Assembly (NCBI GenBank): GCA_949948895.1
Contig: CATLHE010000006.1
Coordinates: 55,046 to 119,045, forward strand
DNA length: 64,000 nucleotides
Source: an uncultured Christensenella sp.
GTDB lineage: Bacteria > Bacillota > Clostridia > Christensenellales > Pumilibacteraceae
Reading direction: 5' to 3'
Shown here: piece by piece, positions 20,337 to 27,750 of the stretch
Position numbering within the stretch: the stretch's first letter is position 1
Layout: each line of letters starts with the position of its first letter
The notes under the pieces: model-generated
What the model was told of the DNA's origin: nothing
Seen by the model: only the letters and a program-made list of their open reading frames with translations
Databases searched by the model: none
Position numbers and translations under genes: made by a program

Positions 20337-20416
20337 CGTGCCATAAATCCGTCGCGCGTTATCCGACTTGCTAACGCTTTGTCGTATACGCGTATACGCT
20401 CGAAAGTAAGATATAA

Positions 20417-20537
20417 AAAAATCCCCTACATATAAACCGTAGGGGATTTTTATATGCCGCAACGCGTGCGGCGCTGTATATTGTAAAACAATCATCAAAT
20501 CGTGAGATAAGAAGTCGCTTTACATTAGTATTGTGTG
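20417..20537 (-). ncRNA. Structured repeat, copy 1 (putative small RNA)
   Basis: Read on the minus strand: a small ACAC/GTGT-type hairpin (here with a G-U pair), ATTGT-TTT-ACAAT hairpin, GCCGCA-N5-TGCGGC hairpin (20456-20472), then ATCCCCTAC/GTAGGGGAT followed by T7, i.e. an intrinsic terminator. Two more copies lie at 20797-20918 and 21872-21993. The terminator stem differs in sequence in each copy but still pairs, which supports RNA function. The 66-aa ORF in the track (MMIVLQYTAPHALRH...) is an alternative reading, but its reading frame is not maintained in copy 3. RNA family not recognised. Confidence 0.6.
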
Positions 20538-20631
20538 ACGATTGCCGTTGCTTTCTTCATCGATCAATGTTTAATTTTTATTTTAATTTGCGCGAAACAA
20601 CGTATAATATTTTTCCTGCTACATAAGATAT

Positions 20632-20677
20632 TATTGTAAGGTGACAGTGATTTTTATGAACTAATCGCCTTACAATA
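20632..20677. repeat. Inverted repeat TATTGTAAGG/CCTTACAATA
   Basis: Perfect 10-bp arms at 20632-20641 and 20668-20677 separated by 26 bp, in the 260-bp AT-rich spacer between structured-repeat copies 1 and 2. A TATAAT lies nearby (about 20603). It may be an operator, a small hairpin or a remnant end. Nothing else is recognised in 20538-20796. Confidence 0.5.
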
Positions 20678-20796
20678 GATCGCTCAATGCGATAGCGGAA
20701 ATTCCCCGAGCCGAGTTGTGCGGCGTCGTGGATTTTTCCATTTTGCGTTGAGTTGTATATTTTGACATTTAGTTCTTATCGTATTACTCAGAAATA

Positions 20797-20918
20797 AAGA
20801 TTCCCCACGGACAAACCGTAGGGAATCTTTTATATGCCGCAACGCGTGCGGCGCTGTATATCGTAAAACAATCATCAAATCGGTAGATCAGTTAATCGCT
20901 TTACACTAATATGGTGTG
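20797..20918 (-). ncRNA. Structured repeat, copy 2 (putative small RNA)
   Basis: Same order of hairpins as copy 1. The GCCGCA/TGCGGC stem (20836-20852) is identical. The terminator stem reads GATTCCC-T-ACGG/CCGT-G-GGGAATC on the minus strand, a different sequence with preserved pairing. It starts 40 bp downstream of the Xre gene on the same strand and could double as its 3' UTR and terminator. Confidence 0.6.
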
Positions 20919-20957
20919 CAGATAGACAGCGGTTTATTCACGGCGCGTAAAAGTTTT

Positions 20958-21167
20958 TTATTCTTGACAGAGAATATAATTCGCGTCTTCGTCTAGCAAT
21001 TTGCAAAGATTGGCGAGCGTATCCAATGCCGGCATTTTGCGCCCATATAAGTAGCTTGAAATCATTGACTGACATACTCCTATTTCTTTAGCGATTGCGG
21101 TCTGTGTCATTCCGCTTTGTTTTATTGTTTCTGCCAACCGATTTTGTATTTGTTCTATTGTGATCAC
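20958..21167 (-). CDS. Small Xre-family (Cro/C1-type) regulator
   Basis: 69 aa, essentially a single lambda-repressor-like helix-turn-helix: SGMTQTAIAKEIGVCQSMIS forms helices 2-3, and LYGRKMPALDTLANLCKLLD completes the fold. GTG start; the upstream GGGTGAT is a weak ribosome site and the start sits in a GTGATCAC palindrome that may be an operator. It is divergent from the two Cys-rich genes at 21324 and so could control them. Such small Xre proteins are typical of mobile elements and toxin-antitoxin or phage regulation. Confidence 0.85.
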   Translation of the reverse strand: MITIEQIQNRLAETIKQSGMTQTAIAKEIGVCQSMISSYLYGRKMPALDTLANLCKLLDEDANYILCQE

Positions 21168-21323
21168 TGATTATCACCCGAATTGTTTTTTTCAGTATAC
21201 AACTATTTGATGAAAAACGCTTAAAGTACAACCATTAGCCGTACAATTTAAATTTACAAAGATATTGTGATACGATTTGATTGTTGGCGGTAACGTAGAG
21301 CATTTATCAGGTGAGGTGTCGTT

Positions 21324-21596
21324 ATGAGAGAGCAAATATGTGAGTGTTACAGGTGCAGGCATTTTGACAGGTATTATGTCGTAAACGACGGCAGATACGT
21401 AAAGACGCGCTACGATATTTGTTTGAAGTCCAAGTCGAACGTGGAAATACATGACGGGTGCGACGGTTTTGATTATTATATTGCGCGGAAAAAGCATGAC
21501 AGATTATTGCTTTGCGATTGTTTAAACGTGTTATTGGCGCAAATTTCGGCTGTTCGCCAAACGTTGGATAATGAGCTTGACGACGAAGACAAATGA
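21324..21596 (+). CDS. Small Cys-rich protein 1, putative zinc-binding
   Basis: 90 aa, no recognised family. The N-terminus has C-x-C-x2-CRHF (residues 7-13), and further cysteines follow at ICLKSK and DGC, with a late CDC. The pattern suggests one zinc ribbon. The start has a strong GAGGTG site. It overlaps protein 2 by 26 bp, and the shared C-x2-CRH motif suggests the pair arose by duplication. The adjacent divergent Xre gene and flanking repeats point to an accessory or phage-like cassette. Function unknown. Confidence 0.7.
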   Translation: MREQICECYRCRHFDRYYVVNDGRYVKTRYDICLKSKSNVEIHDGCDGFDYYIARKKHDRLLLCDCLNVLLAQISAVRQTLDNELDDEDK

Positions 21597-21825
21597 AACA
21601 GCTTGCTTGAATTGCAGATTTTGCCGTCACGCTTTTCGGGCTATGGAGTATTTGTTCATAGAAAGTAAGGCGTTTTATTGCGTGTACTGCGATATATTGA
21701 CCGAACGCCAAAATATATGCCGTTATTATGAACCGATAGCCGATAAATGCGCGTTGACGGCAAAACAGATAGACCGCGCGGCGGAAGCAGTAAGAAATAT
21801 TAAAAAGTATGTGGAAGGTGAGTAA
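21571..21825 (+). CDS. Small Cys-rich protein 2, putative zinc-binding
   Basis: 84 aa, no recognised family. Motifs are C-x2-C-x2-CRHAF near residues 12-20, then YCVYCD and ICRYYEPIADKC, giving about eight Cys able to bind one or two zinc ions. The C-terminal part is a predicted helix (TAKQIDRAAEAVRNI). The start overlaps the end of protein 1, implying coupled translation; only a weak GGAT precedes the ATG. No membrane segment or signal. Confidence 0.65.
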   Translation: MSLTTKTNETACLNCRFCRHAFRAMEYLFIESKAFYCVYCDILTERQNICRYYEPIADKCALTAKQIDRAAEAVRNIKKYVEGE

Positions 21826-21871
21826 GCATTTGATTACGGGCTTCATGGCATGCGGAAATTATATAGCAACG

Positions 21872-21993
21872 AAAAACCCCGACGGTACGGGACCGACGGG
21901 GCAGTTCATTGCCGCAACGCGTGCGGCGTTCTATATTGTAAAACAATCATCAAATCAATAGATAAGAGGTCGCTTTACACTAGTATGGTGTGC
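21872..21993 (-). ncRNA. Structured repeat, copy 3 (putative small RNA)
   Basis: Carries the invariant GCCGCA/TGCGGC stem at 21911-21927. The minus-strand terminator stem is CCCCG-T-CGGT/ACCG-T-CGGGG followed by T5, a third sequence with the same fold. It lies about 45 bp past Cys-rich protein 2, so copies 2 and 3 bracket the Xre/Cys-rich cassette as direct repeats. There is no conserved ORF: the short frame seen in copies 1 and 2 stops after 14 codons here. Confidence 0.6.
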
Positions 21994-22024
21994 AGATGCA
22001 CATGGGATTATTCGCGGATTGTAA

Positions 22025-22100
22025 TATTTTTTTGCAAGCCAAAGGCTTGGCGTCTGTCGTGTGTAGGCGTTGTCAATAATATTACGTTTCACCCGAATAA
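22025..22100 (+). repeat. Repeat B, diverged unit
   Basis: GCCAA-AGGC-TTGGC hairpin followed by GTCTGTCGTGTGTAGGCG, a relative of the units at 51-205. Noncoding. Confidence 0.6.
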
Positions 22101-22141
22101 TAGCGGGGCATGGTGAGGTGTATCGTTTGTTTTGCGTTTCA

Positions 22142-22200
22142 TATGTGCGGCGGTTCGCCTAGATTCTTCGCCTATGGCTCAGAATGACAGGAAACCATAT
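22142..22200 (+). repeat. Repeat A, left half only
   Basis: Near-identical to 2338-2390 (GCGGCGGTTCGCCTAGATTC through AATGACAGGAAACCATAT), but without the right half; the sequence diverges into GTAACGCC instead. Confidence 0.75.
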
Positions 22201-22239
22201 GTAACGCCTTTATTCGGGTGTCACGTAAAATAAATCATA

Positions 22240-22400
22240 ACGTAAACACACGACAAAAACAATCTGTGATTGCAAGCTGTGCTTTGCGGCGTGCCGAGTC
22301 GTCACGCCCTACGAACAGGCGGCGAGTTATATCAAGTACAACGTTAGCCCGCCAACCAAATGTTGGACGTATGTCGTGTGTGGGCGTGGTCGAGGAATGG
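22240..22400. repeat. Repeat B, inverted and direct units
   Basis: An inverted unit (ACACACGACAAAAACAATC, with CAATC-TGT-GATTG hairpin) faces a direct unit (CCAAC-CAAAT-GTTGG hairpin, then GTATGTCGTGTGTGGGCG). The hairpin sequences differ between units but keep pairing. No gene is visible in 21994-22897 apart from repeats. Confidence 0.65.
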
Positions 22401-22463
22401 CGGTGCGCTCGAATAATTGCGGCGCGTGGAGAGGGGTGACAAGTGGTTTGGCGTTTACGTTCT

Positions 22464-22693
22464 GCGGCGGGTCGCCTAGATTCTTCGCCGATGGCTCAGA
22501 ATGGCAAGAAACCATATGCAAAGCAGTGAACAAAGACAGACATTGAGCAGAATATCCTACGCCATTTTACCTGTCATCCTGAGGCGAAGCCGAAGGATCT
22601 AGGGCGTTAGCCCGCATAGTTAGGGTAACGTTTGTTTTGTGTGTCAATCCTGCGGCGGTTCGCCTAGATTCTTCACTGCGTTCAGAATGACAA
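22464..22693 (+). repeat. Composite MITE-like repeat A, second copy
   Basis: Same left-right-left architecture and orientation as 2338-2580. About 60 bp around the right half are identical (CAGAATATCCTACGCCATTT onward) and a further ~45 bp differ at only a few positions. The two copies are 20 kb apart as direct repeats. Confidence 0.8.
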
Positions 22694-22764
22694 AAGGACG
22701 GCAAAAACCGTCCATAAATATGCCATGTAATTATTCGGGTGTCATGCAATATTTCCGACAATGC

Positions 22765-22895
22765 ACACACACGACAGAAATCCAAACCGTGTTTGGTCGG
22801 GTGTAGCATGTAATTCACTGCAATGCAAACACACGACAAAAACAATCTGTGATTGCCAAGCTGTGATTGGCACGACGGGCGTCAAACATTTGGAT
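22765..22895. repeat. Repeat B, inverted units
   Basis: Two inverted units with ACACACGACA cores: one bears CCAAAC-CGT-GTTTGG, the other CAATC-TGT-GATTG followed by TGCCAAGCTGTGATTGGCA. They end just before the flotillin terminator. Confidence 0.65.
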
Positions 22896-22897
22896 TG

Positions 22898-22934
22898 AAA
22901 AAGCCCCGATACCGCAACTACGGCTCGGGGCTTT
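22898..22934 (-). terminator. Terminator of the NfeD-flotillin operon
   Basis: AAAGCCCCGA/TCGGGGCTTT stem with a T-run on the minus strand, 18 bp past the flotillin stop. Confidence 0.85.
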
Positions 22935-22951
22935 GTTCGTGAGTGTTTTTA

Positions 22952-24406
22952 TCAGTTCTTGTTTTTGGGCTTTTTAAGCGATCCTGCGGGCTTTTTATCC
23001 TCGACGGGTGTTTGCTCGCCGTCGCTCGCTACGGGCTTACCGAGGAACTCAGGAAGCTCCATACCGTTCATCTTGAACAGCTCATTGAGCGGGGGAACCG
23101 CGCCGAGCATGCCCGAGAGGAAGTTTGCCGTTGTGGGCTTGCCGTCCTTCATGCTGTCCCAAACAGTGACTTTATCGATATGCAGGTTTTGTATAGCCTC
23201 GACCTGTTTCGTGACGAGCGTCTCGATCTTGTCGGCAATAAGCATCTTGACCGCGTCGTCGCTCGACCCGCCCGCGGCGGCGATGATCTTTCCGAAACCC
23301 TCCGCCTGTTTGGTGAGTATTTCGAGCTGACCTTTAGCTTCGGCTACGCGCTTTGCGTAAGCCGCGTCCGCTTCACCTTGCGCGCGGCGACGGATACGCT
23401 CGGCTTCCGCTTCCGCTTCGATCTCCGCTTTTTGTTTTTGTATCTCGGCATTGACGAGAACGTCCGCTTCGAGGGTAGCGCGTTCGCGTTTGGCACGCTC
23501 CATTTCGGCTTGCTGTTCGGCTTTATACGCTTCCTCATTGGCTTTTGCCTGAGCGATGAACTCTGCGGACTGCGCCGAACGGTTGGCTTCCGCTTCCGCC
23601 TCGCGGAGCAAAGCATTGGACTGGCTTATACGGACTTTGGATTTGTTCTCACCGTCGATAGCTTCGGAGTTGGCGGCGGCGACTTGAATACGCTGATCCT
23701 TGATAGCATTGGCTTCGGCTATCGAACCGTCGCGGTCTTTTTCGGCAACCGACTTTTTAGCGTCGTTGCGGGCCTGAGCGGCGGCTTCTTTACCGAGCGC
23801 GTCGATATAGCCGGACTCGTCGCTGATATCTGTAACGTTAACGTTGATAAGACGAAGACCTATCTTTTTAAGCTCGCCCTCGACGTTTACGGATACCGAT
23901 TCGAGGAATTTATCGCGGTTGGTGTTTATCTCCTCGATATCCATCGTCGCGATGATAAGACGGAGCTGACCGAAAATTATATCTTCGGCGTAGCGCTGTA
24001 TCTCGGTAGGCGAGAGGCTGCGCAGGCGTTCCGCCGCGTTCTGCATGATGCCGGGCTCGGTCGAGATACCTACGGTAAAGCGCGACGGCACGTCGATACG
24101 AATGTTCTGACGCGACAGCGCGTTTTTGAGGTCTATCTGGATAGATATAGGAGTGAGGTCGAGGAAGCTGTAGCCTTGAACGAACGGCCATATGAACGCC
24201 GCGCCGCCGTGGATACACTTGGCTGAACGCGCAGTGCCGTCGGACGATTTGCCTACGCGACCGTATATGACCATGATCTTATCGGACGGGCACTTTTTAT
24301 ACCGCGTCGCGATGATGACCACGATCAAGAGTATGAGCAAAACGGCGCCTATGACTCCGCCGACGATACCGCCGATCGCTCCTTGGGAAAGGGAAAGTAG
24401 TTGCAT
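22952..24406 (-). CDS. floT: Flotillin (SPFH/band 7 membrane scaffold protein)
   Basis: 484 aa. Residues about 10-35 form the N-terminal membrane helix; about 35-215 are the SPFH domain; about 215-400 are an Ala/Glu/Lys-rich coiled coil (NAEIQKQKAEIEAEAEAE) with the EA repeats typical of flotillins; the tail ends in Pro/Lys. Flotillins organise functional membrane microdomains and influence fluidity and protein complexes. The upstream NfeD-like gene matches the usual yuaF-floT pairing. AAGGAG precedes the ATG by 6 nt. Its first 12 residues (MQLLSLSQGAIG) nearly match those of LemA at 55635. Confidence 0.93.
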   Translation of the reverse strand: MQLLSLSQGAIGGIVGGVIGAVLLILLIVVIIATRYKKCPSDKIMVIYGRVGKSSDGTARSAKCIHGGAAFIWPFVQGYSFLDLTPISIQIDLKNALSRQNIRIDVPSRFTVGISTEPGIMQNAAERLRSLSPTEIQRYAEDIIFGQLRLIIATMDIEEINTNRDKFLESVSVNVEGELKKIGLRLINVNVTDISDESGYIDALGKEAAAQARNDAKKSVAEKDRDGSIAEANAIKDQRIQVAAANSEAIDGENKSKVRISQSNALLREAEAEANRSAQSAEFIAQAKANEEAYKAEQQAEMERAKRERATLEADVLVNAEIQKQKAEIEAEAEAERIRRRAQGEADAAYAKRVAEAKGQLEILTKQAEGFGKIIAAAGGSSDDAVKMLIADKIETLVTKQVEAIQNLHIDKVTVWDSMKDGKPTTANFLSGMLGAVPPLNELFKMNGMELPEFLGKPVASDGEQTPVEDKKPAGSLKKPKNKN

Positions 24407-24473
24407 GGGTTTCTCCTTATATAAAATAATTATTTGACTTGATTGGGGTTTTTATTTGGTCAATACTATTGAA

Positions 24474-25217
24474 CTATTTTTCGGTCTCTATGACTATCGA
24501 GGGCTTTTTGTATCGTGTGACCAACAAAAGGTTTGCGCCGAGGTGTCCTATTACCTTGATCTCGGAACCCGTCACTATCGGCTCGTCGCTGTCGGTGACC
24601 GCTTCGTATTCGGCATAACGCTCTTGCACTAACACGTTTATCTTGCCTTGACCCGCGCGCTTCGGGGGAACGGTGAGATATACCGTGCCGATCTTGCCTA
24701 CGGCGTTATTGGCGTTGAGCGTGCCGTTGTCTTGCAGTTTTTCAATGCCGATGAGCGCGCCCGCCATGCAGCATGCCGCTACAAATCCGCAGGCTACCGC
24801 AATAATGACTGCGTAGTACCAATCGAGCATGTAGCAGAGCGTGTAGCACATCCACGATCCCATCATAACAAAAGCCAATATCGAACGCAACGACAAAAGT
24901 TTAAGTCCGAATCCGCTTCCCGTTGATACTTCGGTATCGGAAATACCGCCGCTTCCGCCGTTACTCGTCATGTCGCCGACGTCTGTGTCAAACGCGCCGC
25001 CAAGCCCCGAGTCGGGAACGTCTGCGTCCAAGATACCGCCGCCGCTCGGAACGTCGGCGTCAAAAACTCCGCCGCCTCCGGGCATATCGCCGTCGAAACT
25101 GCCGTCGCTAGCTCCTCCTATGAGCATAAGGATTATTTGAATCAAAAGCACGGCAGTCGTAGCGCAAGCGATTATAAACGTCACTTGTTGCAGTACCGAC
25201 ATCGTGTTCCACCACAT
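24474..25217 (-). CDS. NfeD-like membrane protein partner of flotillin
   Basis: 247 aa. An N-terminal membrane helix (about 5-32), then a Gly/Asp-rich loop with repeated GGG-x-x-DADVP units (about 35-100), two or three further helices (about 108-165) and a C-terminal OB-fold-like beta domain (about 170-240, NAVGKIGTVYLTVPPKR). This is the YuaF/NfeD type normally co-transcribed with flotillin. AGGAGG lies about 12 nt before the ATG. The Gly/Asp repeat loop is unusual for the family. Gap to flotillin is 67 bp. Confidence 0.85.
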   Translation of the reverse strand: MWWNTMSVLQQVTFIIACATTAVLLIQIILMLIGGASDGSFDGDMPGGGGVFDADVPSGGGILDADVPDSGLGGAFDTDVGDMTSNGGSGGISDTEVSTGSGFGLKLLSLRSILAFVMMGSWMCYTLCYMLDWYYAVIIAVACGFVAACCMAGALIGIEKLQDNGTLNANNAVGKIGTVYLTVPPKRAGQGKINVLVQERYAEYEAVTDSDEPIVTGSEIKVIGHLGANLLLVTRYKKPSIVIETEK

Positions 25218-25259
25218 ATGTATATAAATCCTCCTAATTTGCTCAATTTTGACGAGTAC

Positions 25260-25289
25260 AGTATACCACTAATATGCACATATTGTCAA
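25260..25289 (-). promoter_or_regulatory. Promoter of the NfeD-flotillin operon
   Basis: Minus strand TTGACA (25284-25289), 18-bp spacer, TATACT (25260-25265). Confidence 0.75.
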
Positions 25290-25363
25290 TTCATGTACGC
25301 AAATTTAATCAATTTTTAATGTGTATTTCCGCACGGTAAGGTCGGAGCAATTTCGTAACGCTA

Positions 25364-25393
25364 TTGACAAAAGCGGGGGGAATGCAATATAAT
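25364..25393 (+). promoter_or_regulatory. Consensus promoter overlapping the track start of the DUF3810 gene
   Basis: TTGACA (25364-25369), 18-bp spacer, TATAAT (25388-25393). The ORF-track start codon is the TTG of the -35 box itself, so it cannot be translated. The predicted transcription start coincides with an in-frame GTG at 25400. Confidence 0.85.
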
Positions 25394-25399
25394 ATATTC

Positions 25400-26746
25400 G
25401 TGTCAAGCGCGGTATTTACAGCCAAATCCATATTGCGCCCGATAAGACGGACGCGGTACTACAATGCCGACGGTACGCGCGCGTCAACCGTTCCGCAAAG
25501 AGTGAAAAAAGCTCCGTTCATAACGGCGGCTGTTATCGCGTTGCTTGCTATCCCGCTGATCGTAATGAACGCCGTGCGCACCGATCCCGAGCTTGCCGAG
25601 TGGTGGACGATCCATATCGCGCAAGGCTATACTAGGTTTGCGGGCGCTTTCACGTCGTGGCTTGCTATTTCGGTTTACGAGCTGCTTATCATTATATTGG
25701 TGTCGCTCTGTGTTTTTCTGTTTGTCAGGCTCGTCATAAATTTGAGTAAAAAGCGGTTTAAGGCGATACTTAACGGCGCGCTTGCCATGGGTGCGGCGGC
25801 GATGGTCGTTCTCAACTTATACATGGCGTCCATGGGGTTCGGGTATTACCGAGCGGACATGCCTCTTCCGCAAGCGGGCGCAAACTATAAAGGCGGTCAA
25901 GCGGCGATAGCGGCGCGATATTTCGTTGACGATTTTAATAAGCTTTGCGACAAACTCGAGCGCGACGAGAACGGCTGCGTTATATGCCCGTATGATTTCC
26001 GCGAGCTTTCCAAATTGATGGAAAAGGAATATTCGCGGCTCGACGACGAGTATTTCTTTTCGTATACGCCGCTGGCAAAGCCCGTGCTCAACAGTAAGCT
26101 GTTGTCGTGGCTGTCCATTACGGGCATTACGTTTTTGCCGATAGGCGAAGCGAGCGTCAATACCGACGTGCCGCCTACGACCGTTACGTACACGATGGCG
26201 CACGAGATAGCGCACACCAAGGGCGTACAGCGCGAGGGCGACGCAAATCTTATTTCGTATTACGTATTATTGTCGTCCGAAAACGATTATTTACGGTACT
26301 GCGGATATTACGCGACCATTTACGGCTTTATTCGTTCGGTGTCGCTCGCGGGCGAGTCGGAACAGTATTCGGAGATATACGATTCGGTGAGTAAAAAGCC
26401 GAACGCAGAGTACAAATATGCCGACGCGTATTGGGAGGCTCAGCCCGATATAATAGGCGAGCTCGGTGAGTTTTTCAATAATATTTACCTTGTATTCAAC
26501 GGCGCGTCGAACGGCACGGGCAGTTACAACAACGGCAATCAGTCGGGCGTCATCAAGCCCGTCGATCCCGAAACGGGCGATCCGATTATTGATCCCGATA
26601 CGCAAAAGCCCGTAATAATCCCCGTGTACTCGCAAGTCCAAAAATTATATTTCGCTTTATACGAGCAAAAGTTCGGTGTGCCGCCGATAGAAGTAAATAA
26701 GGCAATAGAAAAGCGCGCAAGACTTGCGCGCTTTAGTATCGATTAA
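25400..26746 (+). CDS. DUF3810-like membrane protein with putative zinc-protease motif
   Basis: 448 aa from GTG 25400. There are three hydrophobic helices in the N-terminal third (FITAAVIALLAIPLIV, ELLIIILVSLCVFLFV, GALAMGAAAMVVLNLY), then a soluble domain with AHEIAHTKG (HEIAH at about 268-272), the HExxH zinc motif, and downstream EGDANLISYY that could supply a third ligand. This matches the DUF3810 family of predicted membrane metallopeptidases; substrate unknown. The C-terminal part has a Gly/Asn/Pro-rich loop. I reject the track's TTG and the next ATG (25382) because both lie inside the promoter; with GTG 25400 the mRNA would be leaderless. Its stop overlaps the stop of the convergent tautomerase remnant. 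Confidence 0.8.
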   Translation: MSSAVFTAKSILRPIRRTRYYNADGTRASTVPQRVKKAPFITAAVIALLAIPLIVMNAVRTDPELAEWWTIHIAQGYTRFAGAFTSWLAISVYELLIIILVSLCVFLFVRLVINLSKKRFKAILNGALAMGAAAMVVLNLYMASMGFGYYRADMPLPQAGANYKGGQAAIAARYFVDDFNKLCDKLERDENGCVICPYDFRELSKLMEKEYSRLDDEYFFSYTPLAKPVLNSKLLSWLSITGITFLPIGEASVNTDVPPTTVTYTMAHEIAHTKGVQREGDANLISYYVLLSSENDYLRYCGYYATIYGFIRSVSLAGESEQYSEIYDSVSKKPNAEYKYADAYWEAQPDIIGELGEFFNNIYLVFNGASNGTGSYNNGNQSGVIKPVDPETGDPIIDPDTQKPVIIPVYSQVQKLYFALYEQKFGVPPIEVNKAIEKRARLARFSID

Positions 26747-26981
26747 AGCAGATCCTTGGGATCGTATTCGGGCGTCTTGTAAACGGCGGTGTCGGGCTTA
26801 TCGGCTATTTCCGTTTTAAAAACGCTTTGCCATTCTTGCGCGTCGTAGTCCTCTATCGTGCAAGTGATCCAGTGCTTGTCTGCGCCGAGATCGCGGGAGA
26901 GGACTTCCACTAAGTCTTTCGCGAGCTTTTGCTTTTGCTCTTCCTTCTGCCTTCGAGCATTTTTACAGAGATGTGGGGCAC
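26743..26981 (-). pseudogene. 4-oxalocrotonate tautomerase-like gene with a frameshift
   Basis: Not in the ORF track. The minus strand shows AAAGGAG, 8 nt, then GTG CCC CAC: VPHISVKMLEGR, where Pro after the initiator is the catalytic residue of tautomerases. The frame then fails, and a -1 shift restores EEQKQKLAKDLVEVLSRDLG and the rest to DPKDLL-stop. The total is 239 nt, one short of 80 codons, so a single missing base near 26938-26951 explains it; an AGA-ACN-GAA reading (GRTEEQ) would be expected there. It is either a recent pseudogene or a sequencing or assembly error. It overlaps the ECF gene end by 19 bp. Confidence 0.75.
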
Positions 26982-27637
26982 GGTGCGGTCTCCTTTATAT
27001 TTTGCTGTTTTTGTTTTTTCTTTAAGTCGGGCAAGAGCTTTAACTGCCTTAAAAGCGGGACCATGGCTAGCGTTATGCCTATGTTCACCGCGCTTACAGC
27101 GAGCTGCATAATTCTGGACGCGCCTATATACGCAAAGAAAGTCTTGTCGGCATAAGAGGCGAGTTTCAGATAGAACTTACACCAATACCATAGCGCAAAC
27201 GAGTCAAAGAGCAACGATACCAAAACGGTGCACATAATTCCCGAAAACAAGAACTTTGCGTAATGGTTTTTTACGGGGAAGTATTTATAGCACAGTCCCG
27301 CAAGCACGCCGTACATAGTGCAGCCGAGCGTGAGCAAGGGGTTTATCGCGCCTACGGGGAATATCAGCGCGCCGAGTATGTCCGATAAAAATCCGACTAC
27401 GCCGCCGCCGACGGGACCCAGCACCGCTGCGGCTATTAGCCATATAACGTAGATGGGCGTTATCTTAAAGTCTTTTGTGATGGTGAGCGCTTGTCCCGCG
27501 AACTTCATTACAAGCGCAAGAGCTGTGAATACCGCCGTATACGTCAGCCATTTGGTTGTTCCGAAAGACACTTTTTGCGAGCGGACTTTGGCGGATCTCA
27601 TGTCCGGAGTCGCAATTTCCTGTTGAGCTTTACTCAA
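26963..27637 (-). CDS. ECF transporter S-component (folate family-like)
   Basis: 224 aa with about six hydrophobic helices, including ITPIYVIWLIAAAVLGPVGG and the GFLSDILGALIFPVGAINP segment typical of ECF substrate-capture proteins of the folate/FolT type. These subunits bind a vitamin and work with a shared EcfT-EcfA-EcfA' module encoded elsewhere. Specificity for folate is a family-level guess. TTG start with AAAAGGAG 10 nt upstream. The leader from its promoter is about 65 nt and I see no THF riboswitch in it. Confidence 0.8.
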   Translation of the reverse strand: MSKAQQEIATPDMRSAKVRSQKVSFGTTKWLTYTAVFTALALVMKFAGQALTITKDFKITPIYVIWLIAAAVLGPVGGGVVGFLSDILGALIFPVGAINPLLTLGCTMYGVLAGLCYKYFPVKNHYAKFLFSGIMCTVLVSLLFDSFALWYWCKFYLKLASYADKTFFAYIGASRIMQLAVSAVNIGITLAMVPLLRQLKLLPDLKKKQKQQNIKETAPCPTSL

Positions 27638-27708
27638 TGTCGGGCTTCTCCTTTTATTACGTCGCGTCCATGCGGATCGTGTCGCATTTCGGCAACTGAT
27701 TTGCCCGT

Positions 27709-27737
27709 ATTATATCACGTGTATGCGGCGTTGTAAA
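27709..27737 (-). promoter_or_regulatory. Promoter of the ECF S-component gene
   Basis: Minus strand TTTACA (27732-27737), 17-bp spacer, TATAAT (27709-27714). Confidence 0.7.
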
Positions 27738-27750
27738 GTATATTGACGAT

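Noticed and set aside
20298-20878. Two similar small ORFs (MMIVLQYTAPHALRH and MMIVLRYTAPHALRH)
   Set aside because: Similarity comes from the structured repeats they overlap; frames diverge right after the hairpin and copy 3 has an early stop. Kept only as an alternative hypothesis.
25364-25384. TTG (25364) or ATG (25382) as start of the DUF3810 gene
   Set aside because: Both lie within the -35/-10 promoter, so they would not be transcribed from it.
27640-27708. Vitamin riboswitch before the ECF S-component
   Set aside because: The leader is only about 65 nt and I could not fold a known vitamin-sensing core in it.
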